DNA from: Pseudomonadota bacterium
GTDB lineage: Bacteria > Pseudomonadota > Gammaproteobacteria > Steroidobacterales > Steroidobacteraceae
Length of the DNA: 64,000 nt
Assembly (NCBI GenBank): GCA_037200975.1
Contig: JBBCGI010000001.1
Coordinates: 2,418,001 to 2,482,000 of the forward strand
Reading direction: 5' to 3'
A program made the position numbers and the translations under genes. A model generated the notes under the pieces. The model saw nothing but the letters and a program-made list of their open reading frames with translations, had not been told where the DNA came from and did no database searches. Positions within the stretch are counted from its first letter, which is position 1, and the number at the start of each line of letters is the position of its first letter. Shown piece after piece: positions 26,110 to 35,127 of this stretch.

Positions 26110-27174
26110 GTGCTGTTCTTAACGCGCAAGTATCGTCCCGTACTCGGGCTTGACATAACGACATCGTCGGTCAAGTTGATCGAGCTCGTGATGAGTGGTG
26201 GTTCGTATCGCGTCGAATCGTACGCAGCCGAACCAACACCGCAGAACGCGATGAACGAAAAGGCGATCGTCGACGCAGAAGCCGTCGGTGAGGCCATTCG
26301 TCGTGCCGTCAAACGCTCTGGCGCCGGTGCCAAGGAAGTCGCCATCGCGATCTCCGGTGACGCCGCGATCACCAAGGTGATCCAGATGCCGCGCAGTCTG
26401 CGCGAGCGCGATCTCGAAGCTCAGGTCGAGATGCAGGCCGATCAATACATTCCATTCCCGATGGACGAAGTCAGCTACGACTTCGAGGTGTTAGGCCCAT
26501 CCGAGAAAGATCCCGAAACCAACGACGTGTTGTTAGTCGCGACGCGTACGGAAAACGTCGAGCAGCGCCAGGCCGCGGTGAATGCCGCCGGTCTCACGGC
26601 CAAGATCGTCGACGTCGAAGCTTTCGCCCTGGAAAACGCCTGCAAACTGATGACGCATCAGATGCCCGATGGCGGCATCGATCGCACCATCGCAGTCGTC
26701 GACTTCGGCGCGAGCAGCACCACGTTCAGCGTGTTGCGCAATCTCAAGGTTGTTTACACGCGTGACTTCGCGTTCGGCGGGCAGCAGCTCACCGAAGAAA
26801 TCATGCGTACTTATGGCCTCTCGATGGAAGAAGCCGGCCGCGCCAAGAAAGAAGGCGGGTTGCCCGGTAATTTCCAGGCCGAAGTGCTCGATCCGTTCAT
26901 CGACGACATGACGCAGCAGGTCAGTCGCTCGCTGCAGTTCTATCTGGCTTCAGGTTCGGGGCGCGATCAGCCCGAGAAGATCCTCATCTGCGGTGGCTGC
27001 GCCAACATCTCCGGCGTGTCCGACGTGATCTCGAGCCGCGTCGGTATCTCCGCAGAGAAGGGCGACCCGCTGGGCCAGATGAAACTTTCCTCCCGCGCCA
27101 AGGCGCAGGCGGTGGCCCGTGACGCGACCGCGCTGCTCACGGCCTGCGGACTCGCACTGCGGAGCTTCGACTAA
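26110..27174 (+). CDS. pilM: Type IV pilus assembly protein PilM
   Basis: A 354-residue actin-like cytoplasmic ATPase-fold protein, the inner ring partner of PilN in the pilus alignment subcomplex. It starts with GTG (AAGGA upstream) and reads MLFLTRKYRPVLGLDITTSSVKLIEL. It keeps AIAISGDAAITKVIQMP, MQADQYIPFPMDEVSYDFEVLGPS, AVVDFGASSTTFSVL and ILICGGCANISGVSDVI, all standard PilM blocks. Its stop overlaps the pilN start. A c-di-GMP riboswitch heads the operon, so pilus assembly is likely tuned by c-di-GMP. Confidence 0.97.
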   Translation: MLFLTRKYRPVLGLDITTSSVKLIELVMSGGSYRVESYAAEPTPQNAMNEKAIVDAEAVGEAIRRAVKRSGAGAKEVAIAISGDAAITKVIQMPRSLRERDLEAQVEMQADQYIPFPMDEVSYDFEVLGPSEKDPETNDVLLVATRTENVEQRQAAVNAAGLTAKIVDVEAFALENACKLMTHQMPDGGIDRTIAVVDFGASSTTFSVLRNLKVVYTRDFAFGGQQLTEEIMRTYGLSMEEAGRAKKEGGLPGNFQAEVLDPFIDDMTQQVSRSLQFYLASGSGRDQPEKILICGGCANISGVSDVISSRVGISAEKGDPLGQMKLSSRAKAQAVARDATALLTACGLALRSFD

Positions 27175-27776
27175 TGCCTCGCATAAACCTACTTCCCTGG
27201 CGCGACGAACAACGCAAGGAGCGCAAGCTCCGCTTTCTCGTCTGGCTCGGCGGCGCGGCCATTGGTGCCTGCCTCACCGCGTTCGTCGGCTATCTGCTGA
27301 TGGATTCGATGGTCAGTGCCCAGGACGCGCGCAATCAGACTCTCAAGACCGAAATCGCCGAGCTCGACAAGCAGATCGAAAAGATCAACAGCCTCGAGGC
27401 TGACAAGGCGCGATTCATCGCGCGTATGGACGTCATCGAGAAGCTGCAGCGCTCGCGTCCCGAAATCGTGCACATCTTCGACGAGATCGCCAAGCAGTTG
27501 CCCGATGGCGTCTATCTGACGGGCATCACGCAGACCGGAAGCCGCTTGAAGTTCGAAGGCGTCGCGCAGTCTTCGACGCGCGTATCCGCCTTCATGCGCA
27601 ATATCGACGGATCGAGTTATCTCAAGAACCCCGAGCTCGAAGTCGTGCGCACCGAAAAGAGTGCGACGACCGGCGCCAGCTTTGTGTTGTATGCCGATCA
27701 ATCGGGCGCTCCGGCCGAGCCGGAAGCCGATCCGAACAAACCCAAGCGGCGCATCGCGTCCGCGGGGGGCAACTAA
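27174..27776 (+). CDS. pilN: Type IV pilus assembly protein PilN
   Basis: A 200-residue bitopic inner-membrane protein. The PilM-binding start MPRINLLPWRDEQRKERKLRFL is diagnostic. One membrane segment follows (about residues 25-45), then a periplasmic coiled coil (EIAELDKQIEKINSLEADKARFIARMDVIEKLQRSRP) and the ferredoxin-like domain ending in LYADQS. It overlaps both pilM and pilO by one base, a fully coupled operon. Confidence 0.96.
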   Translation: MPRINLLPWRDEQRKERKLRFLVWLGGAAIGACLTAFVGYLLMDSMVSAQDARNQTLKTEIAELDKQIEKINSLEADKARFIARMDVIEKLQRSRPEIVHIFDEIAKQLPDGVYLTGITQTGSRLKFEGVAQSSTRVSAFMRNIDGSSYLKNPELEVVRTEKSATTGASFVLYADQSGAPAEPEADPNKPKRRIASAGGN

Positions 27777-28417
27777 TGAGCATTCTCGACGATCTCAAAT
27801 CACTCGATCCCAACGACCCGGGCCGCTGGCCGCTGCCGGTGCGCGCGGGGACCGTGGCGTTGTGCTTCGTGATTCTGTCGGCCGCGCTGTTCTACTTCTT
27901 TGTGTGGAGCGACCAGAAGCCGCGCCTCGATCAGGCGGCGACCGAAGAACAGGAACTGCGCAACGTCTTCAAGACCAAGCACTCGAAGGCCGTGAATCTT
28001 GCGGTCTATCAGCAGCAGCTCGCGGACATCGAGCGTTCGTTCGGCGCGTTACTGCGCCAGCTGCCCGGTCGCACCGAAGTGCCGAACCTGTTGGTCGACA
28101 TTTCGCAGGTCGGCGTGGGCGCCGGCCTCGAAGAGAAACTCTTCCAGCCCTCCGCAGAGGTCAAGAAGGACTTCTACGCGGAACTGCCGATCAAGATCAG
28201 GCTGACCGGGTCCTATCACCAGATGGGTGAATTCGTCAGTGGCATCGCGGCGCTGCCGCGCATCGTCACGCTCGGCGACCTGACGATCAAACCGGAGACC
28301 AAGGACGCCTACGACGTCCTGTCATTCGAGTTGACGGCGAAGACCTACCGCTACCTTGACGACGCCGAAGTTGCCGCGGAGAAGGGCAAGACTTCGCCGA
28401 CTCGGCCGACCGGTTAA
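27776..28417 (+). CDS. pilO: Type IV pilus assembly protein PilO
   Basis: A 213-residue inner-membrane protein that pairs with PilN. The short cytoplasmic part MSILDDLKSLDPNDPGRWPLPVR and a membrane segment lead to a coiled coil (QAATEEQELRNVFKTKHSKAV). The periplasmic core follows with LLRQLPGRTEVPNLLVDISQVG and YHQMGEFVSGIAALPRIVTLGDLTI. It sits between pilN and pilP. Confidence 0.96.
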   Translation: MSILDDLKSLDPNDPGRWPLPVRAGTVALCFVILSAALFYFFVWSDQKPRLDQAATEEQELRNVFKTKHSKAVNLAVYQQQLADIERSFGALLRQLPGRTEVPNLLVDISQVGVGAGLEEKLFQPSAEVKKDFYAELPIKIRLTGSYHQMGEFVSGIAALPRIVTLGDLTIKPETKDAYDVLSFELTAKTYRYLDDAEVAAEKGKTSPTRPTG

Positions 28418-28440
28418 CAGCGAAAACACAGGTAACGGAT

Positions 28441-28962
28441 ATGTTTTCGAAACAGAAGAACAGTTGGCTTGTTGTCAGCGCCTTGTTGCTTGCCGCGAGC
28501 GCTCTTTCGGGATGCTCGAGCAGGGACGAAGAACTCGATCAGTTCATCGCCGACACCAAAAAAGAGCCCGGCGGCCGCGTCGAGCCGCTACCGGAACTCA
28601 AGCCCTATGAGACTTACGGGTATGAGTCCGCGAGCATGCGCTCGCCGTTCATGCCTGGCGGCTCGGGTGGAGGAGCCGCAGGTTCTCTGCGTCCCGACCA
28701 GCGCCGCAATCGCGAATTCCTCGAGCAATTTTCGCTCGATACGCTGCGAATGGTGGGCACGTTGCGCCTGGCTGATCGCACCTACGGTTTGATCAAAACG
28801 AAAGACGGCCTCGTACATCGCGTGCTCCCGGGCAACTACCTGGGGCAGGCCGACGGCAGGGTCACCGAGATATCGCCTTCGAAGATTAGTGTCGTGGAAA
28901 TCGTTCCGGACGGACTTGGCGGCTACATGGAACGGCCTGCCTCGCTCGGCTTGAACAATTGA
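28441..28962 (+). CDS. pilP: Type IV pilus assembly lipoprotein PilP
   Basis: A 173-residue periplasmic lipoprotein linking PilNO to the secretin. The signal ends in the lipobox LSGC (about residue 24), followed by SSRDEELDQFIADTKKEPGGRVEPLPELKPYETYGYES, typical PilP. The C-terminal beta-sandwich (LRMVGTLRLADRTYGLIKTKDGLVHRVLPGNYLGQADGRV) is the part that binds PilQ. The gene is 23 bases after pilO. Confidence 0.95.
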   Translation: MFSKQKNSWLVVSALLLAASALSGCSSRDEELDQFIADTKKEPGGRVEPLPELKPYETYGYESASMRSPFMPGGSGGGAAGSLRPDQRRNREFLEQFSLDTLRMVGTLRLADRTYGLIKTKDGLVHRVLPGNYLGQADGRVTEISPSKISVVEIVPDGLGGYMERPASLGLNN

Positions 28963-28987
28963 AGACCACGTCAGGGAGTAGATGCGA

Positions 28988-31180
28988 ATGAACAAGATCA
29001 CCATCCGTCAGCTGGCCACCTCGACCCTTTCGTGGCTCGCTGCGTGTGTCATCGTGGCGCTCGCCAGCAAGGCGGCTTATGCACAGGGCACACCCAACAA
29101 GCTCGAGTCGGTGGACGTGCAGAACCTTGCCGGCCAGCAGATTCAGCTGACGCTGCATCACTCGGCACCGCCCGCCGAGCCGGTCGCGTTCACCATCGAC
29201 AATCCCGCGCGCATCTCGCTGGATCTGGCGAATACCGCGCTGGCACTTCCCTCGCGCCGCATCGACGTCCGCTCCGGTGGTGTCGACTCTGTCCTGGCCG
29301 CCGAAGCCTCAGGCCGCACGCGCCTCGTTCTGAACCTCGACCGACTGATGCCGTATACGACGCGCGTCTCGGGCAATGACGTCATCGTCCTCATCGGTGG
29401 CGCGGCATCATCGCCTGCCGCTGCGGCGGCCGCTTCGAGTGGTGCGGCCGGTTCGCCGTCTGCCCCGCGTTCGGCTTCCGCCGCTCCCTCCGGTCCGCGC
29501 GCGATTCGCGGGATCGACTTCCGCCGCGGCAATGGCGGCACGGGCCGCATCATCGTTCGTCTGTCCGACCCGCGTACACCCGCCAGCCTGCGCCAGCTCG
29601 GCAACCAGATCGTCGTGGATTTCGCGGGCGCGGAAATCGCCAGCAACCTGGCGCGCCGTTATGACGCGGCAGATTTTGCCACCCCGGTTACGGGCTTCGA
29701 CGTTGTGCGCGTAGGCGACGGTGTGCGCCTGTCCATCAGCGCCGCCGGTGATTTCGAGCAGCTTGCTTATCAGTCCGACGACCAATATGTCGTCGAAGTG
29801 CAGCCGGCCCGCAAGGCCGCGCAGAAAGCCGAAGAGAAACGCGTCTACACCGGCGAGCGCCTGACACTGAACTTCCAGGACATCGAAACCCGCGCAGTGC
29901 TGCAGCTCCTCGCGGACGCCAGCGGCCAGAACATCGTTGTATCGGACTCCGTCTCGGGCAGCGTCACGCTGCGCCTGCAGAATGTCCCGTGGGATCAAGC
30001 GCTGGACATCGTCCTGCGCACCAAGGGCCTCGACAAACGTCGCAACGACAACGTGATCATCGTGGCGCCGACCGAAGAACTCGCGGCGCGTGAGAAGGCA
30101 GAACTGGCGGCTCGCGCCGACGTTCAGGATCTGGCTCCGCTGCGTTCCGAATACCTGCAGGTCAACTACGCCAAGGCCGAAGATCTGGCCAACTTGATCA
30201 AATCGTCGGGTGGCGAAGCCGGTCTGCTTTCCAAGCGCGGCACGGTTGCCGTGGACGAACGCACCAACACCTTGCTGCTGCAGGATTCGGCCGATCGTCT
30301 CGATGACATCCGCCGCCTGGTGGGCACGCTCGATATCCCGATCCGCCAGGTGCAGATCGAGGCGCGCATCGTGATCGTCAGCGATGACTTCTCACGCGAG
30401 CTCGGCGCCCGCGCCGGCTTCTCCGGCTTCGACTTCTTCGGCAACAACCTCGGATACACCAGCGGATCGGCCCTCGCCAACGATACGGCGATCAGCGATT
30501 TCCTGGAGCGGGCCAACGACGCTGATGCGACCAACGACGGCGTGCCCTTCGTGTTCTCCGACAGTCCGGGCACCGCATCGCCGCGTTATAACGTGAACCT
30601 GCCGGTGGCGAGCCCCGCGGGCAGCCTGGCTTACATGCTCCTCGGTAAAGACTTCCTGATCGATCTGGAGCTGTCGGCGGCCCAGGCCGAAGGCCGTGGC
30701 GAAGTCATCTCGACCCCGCGCGTCATCACCGCCAACCAGCGCGAAGCCATGATCGAACAGGGCACGGAAATTCCGTACCAGGAATCCGCTTCTTCCGGTG
30801 CAACGACCATCTCGTTCAAGAAGGCCGTGCTGTCGCTGAAAGTCACCCCGCAGGTCACTCCGGACAACCGCGTGGTTCTGGACCTCGTCGTCAAGAAAGA
30901 CAGCGTTGGCCAGATCATCGTCGGCGGCGCCGGCCAGCAGGTGCCCTCGATCGACACCCGCACGATCACGACCTCGGTCATCGTCAACGATGGTCAGACG
31001 GTGGTGCTCGGCGGCATCCTCGAGACCGAACGCCGCGAGACGGAGAAGAAGGTTCCGTACCTCGGCGACGTGCCGGTCCTGGGCCGCCTCTTCAAGACCA
31101 CCGGCAAGACGAACAACAAGGACGAGCTGCTGATCTTCGTAACGCCGAAGATCCTGCGCGAAGGCGTCACCGTCTACTGA
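28988..31180 (+). CDS. pilQ: Type IV pilus secretin PilQ
   Basis: A 730-residue outer-membrane secretin through which the pilus exits. A signal peptide ends AAYA, followed by two AMIN domains (about residues 40-135 and 170-265) that bind peptidoglycan. A Ser/Ala/Pro-rich linker lies between them. Then come the STN/N0 domain (LTLNFQDIETRAVLQLLADASGQNIV), an N1 domain (YLQVNYAKAEDLANLIKS) and the secretin barrel (VDERTNTLLLQDSADRLDDI, RVITANQREAMIEQGTEIPYQ, VPYLGDVPVLGRLFKTT). ATG 28988 is nine bases after GGGAG; ATG 28982 is also in frame but too close to it. Last gene of pilMNOPQ. Confidence 0.96.
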   Translation: MNKITIRQLATSTLSWLAACVIVALASKAAYAQGTPNKLESVDVQNLAGQQIQLTLHHSAPPAEPVAFTIDNPARISLDLANTALALPSRRIDVRSGGVDSVLAAEASGRTRLVLNLDRLMPYTTRVSGNDVIVLIGGAASSPAAAAAASSGAAGSPSAPRSASAAPSGPRAIRGIDFRRGNGGTGRIIVRLSDPRTPASLRQLGNQIVVDFAGAEIASNLARRYDAADFATPVTGFDVVRVGDGVRLSISAAGDFEQLAYQSDDQYVVEVQPARKAAQKAEEKRVYTGERLTLNFQDIETRAVLQLLADASGQNIVVSDSVSGSVTLRLQNVPWDQALDIVLRTKGLDKRRNDNVIIVAPTEELAAREKAELAARADVQDLAPLRSEYLQVNYAKAEDLANLIKSSGGEAGLLSKRGTVAVDERTNTLLLQDSADRLDDIRRLVGTLDIPIRQVQIEARIVIVSDDFSRELGARAGFSGFDFFGNNLGYTSGSALANDTAISDFLERANDADATNDGVPFVFSDSPGTASPRYNVNLPVASPAGSLAYMLLGKDFLIDLELSAAQAEGRGEVISTPRVITANQREAMIEQGTEIPYQESASSGATTISFKKAVLSLKVTPQVTPDNRVVLDLVVKKDSVGQIIVGGAGQQVPSIDTRTITTSVIVNDGQTVVLGGILETERRETEKKVPYLGDVPVLGRLFKTTGKTNNKDELLIFVTPKILREGVTVY

Positions 31181-31203
31181 TCGGCCATTCATTCCGGCTA
31201 GAT

Positions 31204-31233
31204 AGCGGCCGCCTTCGGGCGGCCGCTTCTTTT
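31204..31233 (+). terminator. Intrinsic terminator after pilQ
   Basis: A perfect 10-bp stem (AGCGGCCGCC and its complement) with a TTCG loop is followed by TCTTTT, starting 24 bases after the pilQ stop. It separates the pilus operon from aroK-aroB, at least in part. Confidence 0.85.
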
Positions 31234-31252
31234 CCGCTATTCTCAATGGCGA

Positions 31253-31786
31253 ATGACATCACGCAATTCCAATGTTTTCCTCGTAGGCCCCATGGGTTCG
31301 GGCAAGACCGCCGTGGGCAAACACCTGGCGCGCCTGCTGCGTGCGCCTTTCCGGGACAGCGATGCGGAAATCGAATCCCGTACCGGCGTCGACATCTCGT
31401 ATATTTTTTCGCGCGAGGGTGAGGCCGGTTTTCGGCAGCGCGAGCGCGAAGTTCTCGAGGATGTCACCCGCGAATGCCCGATCGTGCTTGCGACCGGTGG
31501 TGGCGCTATCCTGCTCGAGGAAAATCGCAAAGCGCTGCATGAACGCGGCTTCGTGGTGTATCTGCGTACTTCGCTCGAACAACAGGTGGAGCGAGTTCGC
31601 CAGGGACGCAACCGGCCGCTGCTGCACGACGTCGATCCGCTGACCAAACTCACCGAACTCATGGTCGTGCGCGAGCCGCTCTACGAGTCGCTGGCGGATT
31701 TCAGCATTGGCACGGACGGGCGCAAGGTACACGTCGTCGCGGACTCGATTTTTGCAGCGTTCAAGGCCGCGCAGAACACCGCTTGA
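31253..31786 (+). CDS. aroK: Shikimate kinase
   Basis: A 177-residue kinase of the aromatic amino-acid pathway (shikimate to shikimate 3-phosphate). The P-loop is FLVGPMGSGKTAVGK. The shikimate-binding DSDAEIESRTGVDISYIF and FRQREREVL follow, then ATGGGAILLEENR and the lid region RNRPLL. It comes directly after the pilQ terminator and before aroB, the usual gammaproteobacterial order. Confidence 0.96.
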   Translation: MTSRNSNVFLVGPMGSGKTAVGKHLARLLRAPFRDSDAEIESRTGVDISYIFSREGEAGFRQREREVLEDVTRECPIVLATGGGAILLEENRKALHERGFVVYLRTSLEQQVERVRQGRNRPLLHDVDPLTKLTELMVVREPLYESLADFSIGTDGRKVHVVADSIFAAFKAAQNTA

Positions 31787-31840
31787 GGCCGCTTATACTT
31801 CGCTACCGCGGCCAATGAGGCCGGCTGATCTGGAACACGC

Positions 31841-32917
31841 GTGCAGCGCATCGAAGTAAGACTGGGATCTCGCAGCTATCCGATATTCATCGGCGCCGGA
31901 GCGATGACGCATGCGGAAGAATTCGCGCGCGCCATTCCGGCCCGCGACGTTCTGCTTGTGACGAATACGACGGTCGGGCCGTTGTACGCCGCAAAACTGA
32001 CCGCCGCGCTAGCGCCTCGACGTTGCATCGAGTTGACGCTGCCGGACGGCGAGGTTCACAAGACCTTCGCGAACATCTCGCGAATGCTCGACGTGCTTGT
32101 TGCGAATCGCTTCGCGCGCGATGCCTGCGTCGTTGCGCTCGGCGGCGGTGTGGTCGGCGACATGGCGGGCTTCGCAGCGGCGTGTTACCAGCGCGGCATC
32201 GCCTTCGTGCAGGTCCCGACGACCTTGTTGGCGCAGGTCGATTCCTCGGTTGGCGGGAAAACCGGCGTCAATCACCCGGGTGGCAAGAACCTCATCGGCG
32301 CTTTCCATCAGCCGGCCGCGGTTTTTGCCGACACCGATACGCTCGCCACGCTGCCCGATCGGGAGCTGCGCGCCGGACTTGCCGAAGTCATCAAGTACGG
32401 CCTCATCGTCGACGCGCAGTTTTTTAACTGGCTCGAGGCGAACGCGGCCAGGTTGCTGTCGCGTGATGCCGCTGCGCTCACTCACGCCATCAAGCGTTCG
32501 TGCGAAATCAAGGCGGACATCGTCGCGCGCGACGAGCGTGAGCAGGGCGATCGCGCCCTGCTGAATCTCGGCCACACTTTCGGCCATGCCATCGAGAGCG
32601 CGACTAGCTACTCGACCTGGCTGCATGGCGAAGCGATTGGCGCCGGGATGCTGCTGGCGGCCGACATGTCGCAGCGACTGGGCTGGCTCAAAGCCCCTGA
32701 CGTGGCGCGCGTGGAACAGGTGCTGCAGGCGTTCGGTTTACGAACCGACGTTCGCGAACTCTCGGCAGCCACGTTGGCGGAGAAGATGAAGATCGACAAG
32801 AAGGTGGCAGCCGGCAGGATTCGCCTCGTGCTGCTCAACGCCATCGGAAAATCCGTGGTGACCGGCGACTATGACGACGCGGCGTTGCGAGAGACGCTGC
32901 GCGTCCGTTGCGGATAG
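31841..32917 (+). CDS. aroB: 3-dehydroquinate synthase
   Basis: A 358-residue NAD- and metal-dependent enzyme making 3-dehydroquinate from DAHP. It starts with GTG (31841) and reads VRLGSRSYPIFIG after the first residues. It has LPDGEVHKTFANISRMLD, VALGGGVVGDMAGFAAACYQRGI, QVPTTLLAQVDSSVGGKTGVNHP and KNLIGAFHQP. The metal ligands lie in GLAEVIKYGLI, LNLGHTFGHAIE and WLHGEAIGAGML. The gene follows aroK by 54 bases. Confidence 0.97.
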   Translation: MQRIEVRLGSRSYPIFIGAGAMTHAEEFARAIPARDVLLVTNTTVGPLYAAKLTAALAPRRCIELTLPDGEVHKTFANISRMLDVLVANRFARDACVVALGGGVVGDMAGFAAACYQRGIAFVQVPTTLLAQVDSSVGGKTGVNHPGGKNLIGAFHQPAAVFADTDTLATLPDRELRAGLAEVIKYGLIVDAQFFNWLEANAARLLSRDAAALTHAIKRSCEIKADIVARDEREQGDRALLNLGHTFGHAIESATSYSTWLHGEAIGAGMLLAADMSQRLGWLKAPDVARVEQVLQAFGLRTDVRELSAATLAEKMKIDKKVAAGRIRLVLLNAIGKSVVTGDYDDAALRETLRVRCG

Positions 32918-32919
32918 CC

Positions 32920-34086
32920 ATGAACGAGCCGCTCGCGCCGTATGCCGCGATCGACGAACGAAGTCGCGGACGCCGATTTCCAGAGCCGCCACCGCGGTTT
33001 CGCAGCGAATTTCAGCGCGATCGCGATCGAATCATCCATTCGAATGCATTCCGTCGCCTCGTCTACAAGACCCAGGTGTTCGTCAATCACGAGGGCGATC
33101 TGTATCGCACGCGAATTACGCACTCCCTGGAAGTTGCGCAGATCGGCCGCACCGTTGCGCGCGCGTTGCGTATCAACGAGACGCTGACCGAAGCGATCTG
33201 CCTGGCGCACGATCTCGGTCATACGCCGTTCGGCCACGCCGGCCAAGACGCACTCAACGAATGTATGCGCGACTACGGCGGTTTTGAACACAACCTGCAA
33301 TCGCTGCGCGTCATCGACGAGCTCGAAGAACGCTATGCGGATTTTTCGGGCCTCAATCTCACGTTCGAGTGCCGCGAGGGAGTGCTCAAACATTGTTCCG
33401 TGCAGAACGCGAGACTGCTCGGCGATGTTGGCGAGCGATTCCTGCACCGGACGCAGCCCGGTCTCGAAGCACAGCTGTCGAATATTGCGGATGCTATTGC
33501 GTACAACAATCACGATGTCGACGACGGCGTGCGCGCCGGGTTGATCAGCGTGGAAGAGCTGCGCGACGTACGAGTTTTCGAGCGCTTGCATTCACAGGTG
33601 CTCGAGAAGTATCCCGAGGTGTCTGCGCGCCGGCAGCTCTACGAGACCATCCGGCGAATGGTCGATTTCCTCGTGAGCGATTTGATCATGCATTCGCAGA
33701 GGAATGTCAGCGATGCCCGCGTCGACAGTATCGATGCGGTGAGAGTTCATGCGCGGCCGCTGATCGCGCTGAGCGAGGAGGCGCTCGAGCAGCATCAGGA
33801 ATTGAAGCGTTTCCTGCGCACGAAGCTCTACAATCACCCAAGAGTCAGGGAAGTCATGGATGAAGCGAGCGCCACGCTCAAGACACTTTTTGAGGCGTAC
33901 ATGAAGGATCCGTCGCGCCTGCCGCCAGAACATCAGTCGCTTGCTGCTCGTGCCGACGCCGAGGGCGGTGAGGCCGCGCGTGCCCGCGTCGTGGCGGACT
34001 ATGTGGCGGGGATGACGGATAGGTTTGCGTACCTGGAAAGGTCGAAGATTGCACGGTTGTCCGACTACCAGAACGGCGTCGCGTAA
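32920..34086 (+). CDS. dgt: Deoxyguanosinetriphosphate triphosphohydrolase-like protein
   Basis: A 388-residue HD-domain dNTPase (type 2 dGTPase-like). It has FRSEFQRDRDRIIHSNAFRRLVYKTQVF, TRITHSLEVAQIGR, the HD motif LAHDLGHTPFGHAGQDALNE, GFEHNLQSLRV and NIADAIAYNNHDVDDGVRAGLI. The metal ligands H...HD...D are present. ATG 32920 lies two bases past the aroB stop. It is the last gene of ordinary GC content before the AT-richer accessory segment. Confidence 0.93.
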   Translation: MNEPLAPYAAIDERSRGRRFPEPPPRFRSEFQRDRDRIIHSNAFRRLVYKTQVFVNHEGDLYRTRITHSLEVAQIGRTVARALRINETLTEAICLAHDLGHTPFGHAGQDALNECMRDYGGFEHNLQSLRVIDELEERYADFSGLNLTFECREGVLKHCSVQNARLLGDVGERFLHRTQPGLEAQLSNIADAIAYNNHDVDDGVRAGLISVEELRDVRVFERLHSQVLEKYPEVSARRQLYETIRRMVDFLVSDLIMHSQRNVSDARVDSIDAVRVHARPLIALSEEALEQHQELKRFLRTKLYNHPRVREVMDEASATLKTLFEAYMKDPSRLPPEHQSLAARADAEGGEAARARVVADYVAGMTDRFAYLERSKIARLSDYQNGVA

Positions 34087-34114
34087 GCTGCGCTGCGATA
34101 CAGGTGAATAGCTG

Positions 34115-34990
34115 ATGCCAAACAATTCGCGCGACCAACTACTTTATGCTTTTCGCAGAGTATTGCGGCCGCTAATGCGAATCTTAGTTAGGTCGGGGGT
34201 TCGATATGACGAATTCCTTGAGCTGATCCGTGGCGTGTATGTCGAAACTGCTGTCCGTGACGGCTTGGGCGATGGCGCCAAGCCATCGCGGGCAAAGGTC
34301 TCGATTTCGACTGGCGTCCCACGCAGCGATGTAGATCGTTTTATCGACAACGATGGCGCGCTTCCTCTGCCGCCGAAGACTTTGACGGCCACTCTCTCGG
34401 AAATCCTTAACAAGTGGCACACCGATCCACAGTTTGTCGGTCCATATGGGATTCCGTTAGAACTTGAAGTCAAAAGCCACAAGACCCGCTCATTTTCTGA
34501 GCTTGTGAATGCAGTTGACTCTCAGGTAAGTGTTCATGATGTTTTAGAAGAGCTAATTCGATTGCGCACCGTTGTTTGGTCTGGCGATACGCACGTCCGA
34601 ACTGTGTCTCGAGCATTCATTCCGATCGAAGAGATGTCGCCTGCGCAGCTTGAGTTTTTTGGCAATGCACTGACTCGGCTCGCCAATACACTCCAGTTCA
34701 ACATGGACCGGCTGAATTCGACTAAGCGTCTAGAGCGCTCAGTCATCTCAGATCGCGGCCTGCCTACCTCGGTAGTGCCAATCTTTGAGAAACATGTTCG
34801 GGAGCGCGTTTCAGAACTGCTTATCGACTTGGACAACTGGCTCAGCCCTTACTCCGCGCAGGTAGAGCCGGGTGTTGAGTTTGAGAAGGTGGGATTGGCT
34901 GTATTTCAATTCGTTGATCCTGTTGTCGATTCGACCCCCCTTCGCGAGAAAGTAGCGTCCGATGCCCGTGACGCTAGGCCCGTCGTCTAA
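34115..34990 (+). CDS. DUF6502 family protein (copy A)
   Basis: A 291-residue soluble protein of the DUF6502 type; function not known. The N-terminal helical block LRPLMRILVRSGVRYDEFLELIRGVYVETA looks like a DNA-binding or dimerisation helix bundle, and PSRAKVSISTGVPRSDVDRFI resembles an HTH. The family hallmark comes next: ILNKWHTDPQFVGPYGIPLEL, then FSELVNAV and VHDVLEELIRLRTV. The C-terminus has LDNWLSPY and GLAVFQFVD. Base composition is clearly AT-richer than the flanking genes. It is followed by the exported repeat protein and two more diverged relatives. A regulatory role is inference. Confidence 0.82.
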   Translation: MPNNSRDQLLYAFRRVLRPLMRILVRSGVRYDEFLELIRGVYVETAVRDGLGDGAKPSRAKVSISTGVPRSDVDRFIDNDGALPLPPKTLTATLSEILNKWHTDPQFVGPYGIPLELEVKSHKTRSFSELVNAVDSQVSVHDVLEELIRLRTVVWSGDTHVRTVSRAFIPIEEMSPAQLEFFGNALTRLANTLQFNMDRLNSTKRLERSVISDRGLPTSVVPIFEKHVRERVSELLIDLDNWLSPYSAQVEPGVEFEKVGLAVFQFVDPVVDSTPLREKVASDARDARPVV

Positions 34991-35052
34991 ACATCTCTGC
35001 TGTCGTTTTTGTGCGTCCCTTTTGACTTAAGGGCTCAATTGGCAGTAATGTT

Positions 35053-35068
35053 TGTGACGCAGGTCGCA
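35053..35068 (+). promoter_or_regulatory. CRP/Clp-like site before the repeat-protein gene
   Basis: TGTGACGCAGGTCGCA has one mismatch to TGTGA-N6-TCACA and is identical in 14 of 16 bases, including most of the spacer, to the site at 6470-6485. A -10-like TAAAAT lies at 35086-35091, so the site would centre near -36. It is 59 bases upstream of the start codon. Confidence 0.5.
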
Positions 35069-35127
35069 GTTTTGGTCTCGTTTTGTAAAATGTCGTCCAC
35101 CTCATGGATTGGGCGCGGGAATCACAT